NCBI GenBank assembly: GCA_003254885.1
Contig: QANT01006200.1
Coordinates: forward strand, 1 to 64,000
Length of the DNA: 64,000 bases
Reading direction: 5' to 3'
Origin: Purshia tridentata
Taxonomy: Eukaryota; Streptophyta; Magnoliopsida; Rosales; Rosaceae
The notes under the pieces are model-generated. The model was not told where the DNA came from. It ran no database searches and saw nothing but the letters and a program-made list of their open reading frames with translations. The position numbers were made by a program, and so were the translations under genes. How positions within the stretch are numbered: position 1 is the first letter of the stretch; each line of letters begins with the position of its first letter. Shown one piece after another: positions 60,256-64,000 of this stretch.

Positions 60256-63200
60256 GCACGCTAATCAAAAAATGAGAAAGTGCTTCCCCATGCCTTTTTT
60301 GCCAACCGGGCACGTTTTAATATATTTTGGATGAAATTAGACTGAGTATGCACCAAAATGATGTTTTCGTCCCATCTAAACACGAAATGTGCTTCTTTTT
60401 GGCTCGAATGCTAATCGAAGCATGGGAAAGTGCTTCCCCATGTCTTTATTGCTAACCAACAGTGTTTTGGAGCAACATTAACCCAATTGCACTCCGAGTG
60501 CATCGAAAGGATGTTTTCGTGCATTCTTAACAACCAAAGTGGTTCTTTGCGGGGTAGCACGCTAATCTAGACATGAGAAAGTGCTTCCCCATGTCTTTCA
60601 TGTCAGCCAAGCACGTTTTGATACAACTTCAACTGAATTGGACTCACTGTGCACCGAAATTATGTATTCCTCATTCTTCACACCTAAAGTGGTTCTTTAG
60701 GCCTAGAACGGTAATCCAAACATGAGAAAGTGCTTCCCCATGTCTTTCTTGTCAACCGAGCATGTTTTGGTCCAACCTTAAATAATTGTGCTCAGTTTGC
60801 ATCGAAATGACATTTTCATGCATTGTTGGCACCTAAATTGGTTCTTTTGGTGCAGAACGCCATTTGACACATGAGAAACTGCTTCCCCATGTCCTTCTTC
60901 CAAATCGGGCACGTTTTGGGGCCAGTTGGACGAAGTTACACTAAATATGCACCGATTGAAGTTTTCTTAACTTCTCGACACGAAATGTGCTTCTTGTGGC
61001 CTAGAAAAATTAATTCAAGAATGAGAAAGCGCTTCTCCATGTCTTTCTTGCCAATCGAGCACGTTTTGGCGAAACTTTAACAAATTGCACTCAACGTGCA
61101 CCGAAGTGACGTTTTCGTGCAACTTTAAACAAATTGGACTAAGTGTGCATCGAAATGACGTGTTCGTGCATTCTTAAAACCTAAAATGGTTCTTTCAGGC
61201 TAGCACGCTAATCGAGACATGAGAAAGATCTTCCCCACGTCTTTCTTGCCAACCAAGCATGTTTGGGTCCAACTTGAAATAAATTGGGCTTAGCGTGCAC
61301 CGAAAAGACATATTTAAGCATTCTTGACACCTACAGTGATTCATTTGGGCTGTAACACTAATCCAAGTATGAGAAAGTGATTCTCCATGTCTTTTTTGCC
61401 AATCGAGCACGTTTTGGTGCATCTAAAACGAAATTAGACTTAGTGTGTGCCGCGAAATGACTTATTCGTGCATTCTTTACACCTAAACTAGTTCATTTAG
61501 GCTAGAAAGCTAATCCAAGCATGAGAAAGTGCTTCCTCGTGAGTTTCTTGCCAACCGAACACGTTTTTGTGCAACTTCAACCAAATTGGACTCGGTGTGC
61601 ACTTAATAAATGATGTTTTCATGCATTCTTCACACCTAAAGCGGTTCATTTGGGTTAGAATGCAAATTCAAACGTGAGAAGGTGGTTCCTCATGTGTTTC
61701 TTGCCATCCGGGCATGTTTTGGTGCGACCTTAAACAAATTGGACTACTACCTGTGCACCGAAATGACGTATTTGTGTATTCTTAACACTTAGAGTAGTTC
61801 TTTAGGGCCAGAATGCTGATCGAGACATGAGCAAGTGGTTTCCTATGTCTCTCGAGCCAACCAATAGTGTTTTGGAGCAACACTAACCCAATTGCACTCC
61901 GTGTGCACCAAAATGACGTTTTCGTGCATTCTTAACACCCAAAGTGGTTCTTTGCGGTGTAGCACACTAATCGAGACATGAGAAAGTGCTTCCCTATGTC
62001 TTTCATGTTGACGGAGCACGTTTTGGTATAGCTTCAACCAAATTGAACTCAGTGTACGCCGAAATGACGTATTCTTGTGTTCTTCACACCTAAAGTGGTT
62101 CTTTAGCCCTAGAACACTAATCCAAACATGAGAAAATGCTTCCCCATGTCTTTCTTTTCAACTGAGCACGTTTTGGTCCAACTTTAACTAAATTGTGCTC
62201 AGTATGCACCGAAATTACGCTTTCGTGCATTCTTAGTACCTAAAATGGTTTTTTTGGCAAGAACACCATTCGAGACATAAGAAAGTGCTTCTCCATGTCT
62301 TTCTTTCCAGCCAAGCACATTTTGGTGCCAGTTGGACGAAGTTACACTGAGTACACACCGAATTGAAGTTTCCGTTCCTTCTCAACACGAAATGTGCTTC
62401 TTGCGGCCTAAAAAACTAATTCAATGATGAGAAAGTGCTTATTCATGTCTTTCGAGCCAACCGAGCACGTTTTGTTTCAACTTTAATGAAATTGCACTCA
62501 GCGTGCACCGAAGTTACGTTTTCTTGCAACTCTAAACAAATTGGACTAAGTGTGCAACGAAATGACGTGTTTGTCCACTCTTAAGACCTAAAGTAGTTCT
62601 TTAGGGCTAGCACGCTAATCGAGACATGAGAAAGATCTTCCCCACGTCTTTCTTGCCAGCCAAGCATATTTTGGTGCAACTTGAAATAAATTGGGCTCAA
62701 CGTGCACCGAAAAGACATATTTGAGCATTCTTGACACCTATAGTGGTTCAGTTGGGCTGGAACGCTAATGCAAGCATGAGAAAGTGATTCTCCATGTCTT
62801 TTTCGCCAATCGAGCACGTTTTGGTGCATCTATAATGAAATTGGACTTAGTGTGCCTCGAAATGACGTATTCGTGCATTCTTTACACCTAAACTAGTTCA
62901 TTTGAGCTAGAAAGCTAATCCAAGCATGAGAAAGTGCTTCCCCGTGTGTTTCTTGCCAATCGAAGACGTTTTTGTGCAACTTCAACCAAATTGGACTCAG
63001 TGTGCACTTAAATGATGTATTTGTGCATTCTTAATACCTAAATTTAGGGGTTCATTTGGGTTAGAACACAAATTCAAACATGAGAAGGTGGTTCCCCATG
63101 TTTTTCTTGCCCTCCAGGCACGTTTTGGTGCGACCTTCAAAAAATTGGACCACCTGTGCACCAAAATGACGTATTCGTGTATTCTTAACACCTAGAGTAG

Positions 63201-64000
63201 TTCTTTAGGGCCAGAACGCTAACCGAGACATGAGAAAGTGCTTCCCATGTCTCTCGTGCCAACAAGGCCTGTTTTGGTACAACTTTAACCAAATTCGACT
63301 TAGTGTGCACTGAAATTACGTTTTCGTGCATTCTTAAAACATAAAGTTGTTCTCCAGGGCTGGCACGCTAATCGAGACATGAGAAAGTGCTTCCCCATGC
63401 CTATTTCCCCAATCGGGCACGCTTTGGTGCATTTTCGATGAAATTAGACTGAGTATGCACCGAAATGATGTTTTCGTTCCATCTAAACACTAAATGTGCT
63501 TCTTTTTGGCTCGAACGCTAATCGAAGGATGGGAAAGTGCTTCCGCATGTCTTTCTTACCAACCAATAGTGTTTTGGTGCAACGTTAACCAAATTGCACT
63601 CCATGTGCACCGAAATGGCATTATCGTGCATTCTTAACACCCAAAGTGGTTCTTTGTGGGGTAGCACGTTAATCGAGACATGAGAAAGTGCTTCCCCATG
63701 TCTTTCATGCCGACCAAGCACATTTTGGTACAGCTTCATCCGAATTGGACTCAGTGTGCGCCAAAATAACGTATTCCTTTTTTCTTCACACCTAAAGTGG
63801 TTCTTTAGGCCTAAAACGCTAATCCAAATATGAGAAAATGCTTCCCCATGTCTTTCTTGTCAACCGAGCACGTTTTGGTCCAATTTTAACTAAATTGTGC
63901 TCGGTGTGCACCGAAATTACGTTTTTGTGCATTCTTAGCACCTAAAGCATTTCTTTTTGTCAAGAACGCCATTCGAGACATGAGAAAGTGCTTCCCCATG
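60256..64000. repeat. Diverged satellite array 5 (runs off the window)
   Basis: Resumes in the type 7 monomer at gcacgctaatc. Order: 8-9-10-11-1-2-3-4-5-6, a direct 6-to-9 join near 61860 (ctctcgagccaacc followed by aatagtgttttgg), 10-11-1-2-3-4-5-6-7-8-9-10-11 to the window end. The last 22 bases are a full copy of the CATG...CATG dyad found in most monomers. No gene is seen. Confidence 0.85.

Noticed and set aside
1-64000. CRISPR-like array of regular repeats
   Set aside because: The repeats are contiguous 150-bp units without unique spacers, and the window is a plant nuclear sequence.
1-64000. rRNA, tRNA or telomeric repeats
   Set aside because: No rRNA core sequence, tRNA A/B-box pair or TTTAGGG array was seen while reading; ctttaggg within monomers is isolated and not tandem.

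Overview
This window is plant nuclear heterochromatin, almost certainly from a flowering plant. About 90% of it is one tandem satellite family. No host gene, tRNA or rRNA gene is visible. The organism call rests on an endogenous plant pararetrovirus fragment (Caulimoviridae, florendovirus/petuvirus-like) and a 2.3-kb solo LTR of plant Ty3/gypsy style, both embedded in the satellite. The species cannot be named from the sequence.

The satellite has a monomer of about 150 bp that usually begins with a CACGTTTTGGTGC-like box. I could sort the monomers into 11 recurring types (numbered 1-11 here), which follow each other in a fixed order and form a higher-order repeat (HOR) of about 1.67-1.70 kb. 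Type 2 is longer (about 198 bp) because of an internal 48-bp duplication. A clean 11-mer runs 29591-31264.

On top of this sits a second level. A block of about 5.3 kb (about 35 monomers, order 1-7 / 4-7 / 8-11 / 1-11 / 3-11) has itself been copied with only a few percent divergence. Copies are at 1-5299, 5300-10160, about 10161-14647 (shortened by one HOR), 31973-36988 and 41835-49485. Between them lie older, more diverged stretches of the same 11-mer (14649-20689, 24635-31972, 36990-41834, 49486-57932, 60256-64000). These carry dimer expansions, local duplications, phase jumps and one micro-inversion.

The array has two foreign insertions. (i) 20690-24634 is a pararetrovirus fragment on the + strand: decayed aspartic protease, reverse transcriptase and RNase H; a second decayed frame of unknown function; then the viral promoter (TATA), poly(A) signal and leader. 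Movement and coat protein regions and any integrase are absent. The satellite phase differs on its two sides. (ii) 57933-60255 is a solo LTR (TGTTGA...TCAACA) with a 5-bp target-site duplication differing at one CpG position.

Single N characters at 401, 14648, 36989 and 39231 fall exactly at breaks in repeat order, so the long-range layout there may partly reflect assembly. The many 60-145 codon open frames in the satellite are by-products of a monomer length divisible by three and are not annotated as genes. Identity figures are judged by eye, not computed.
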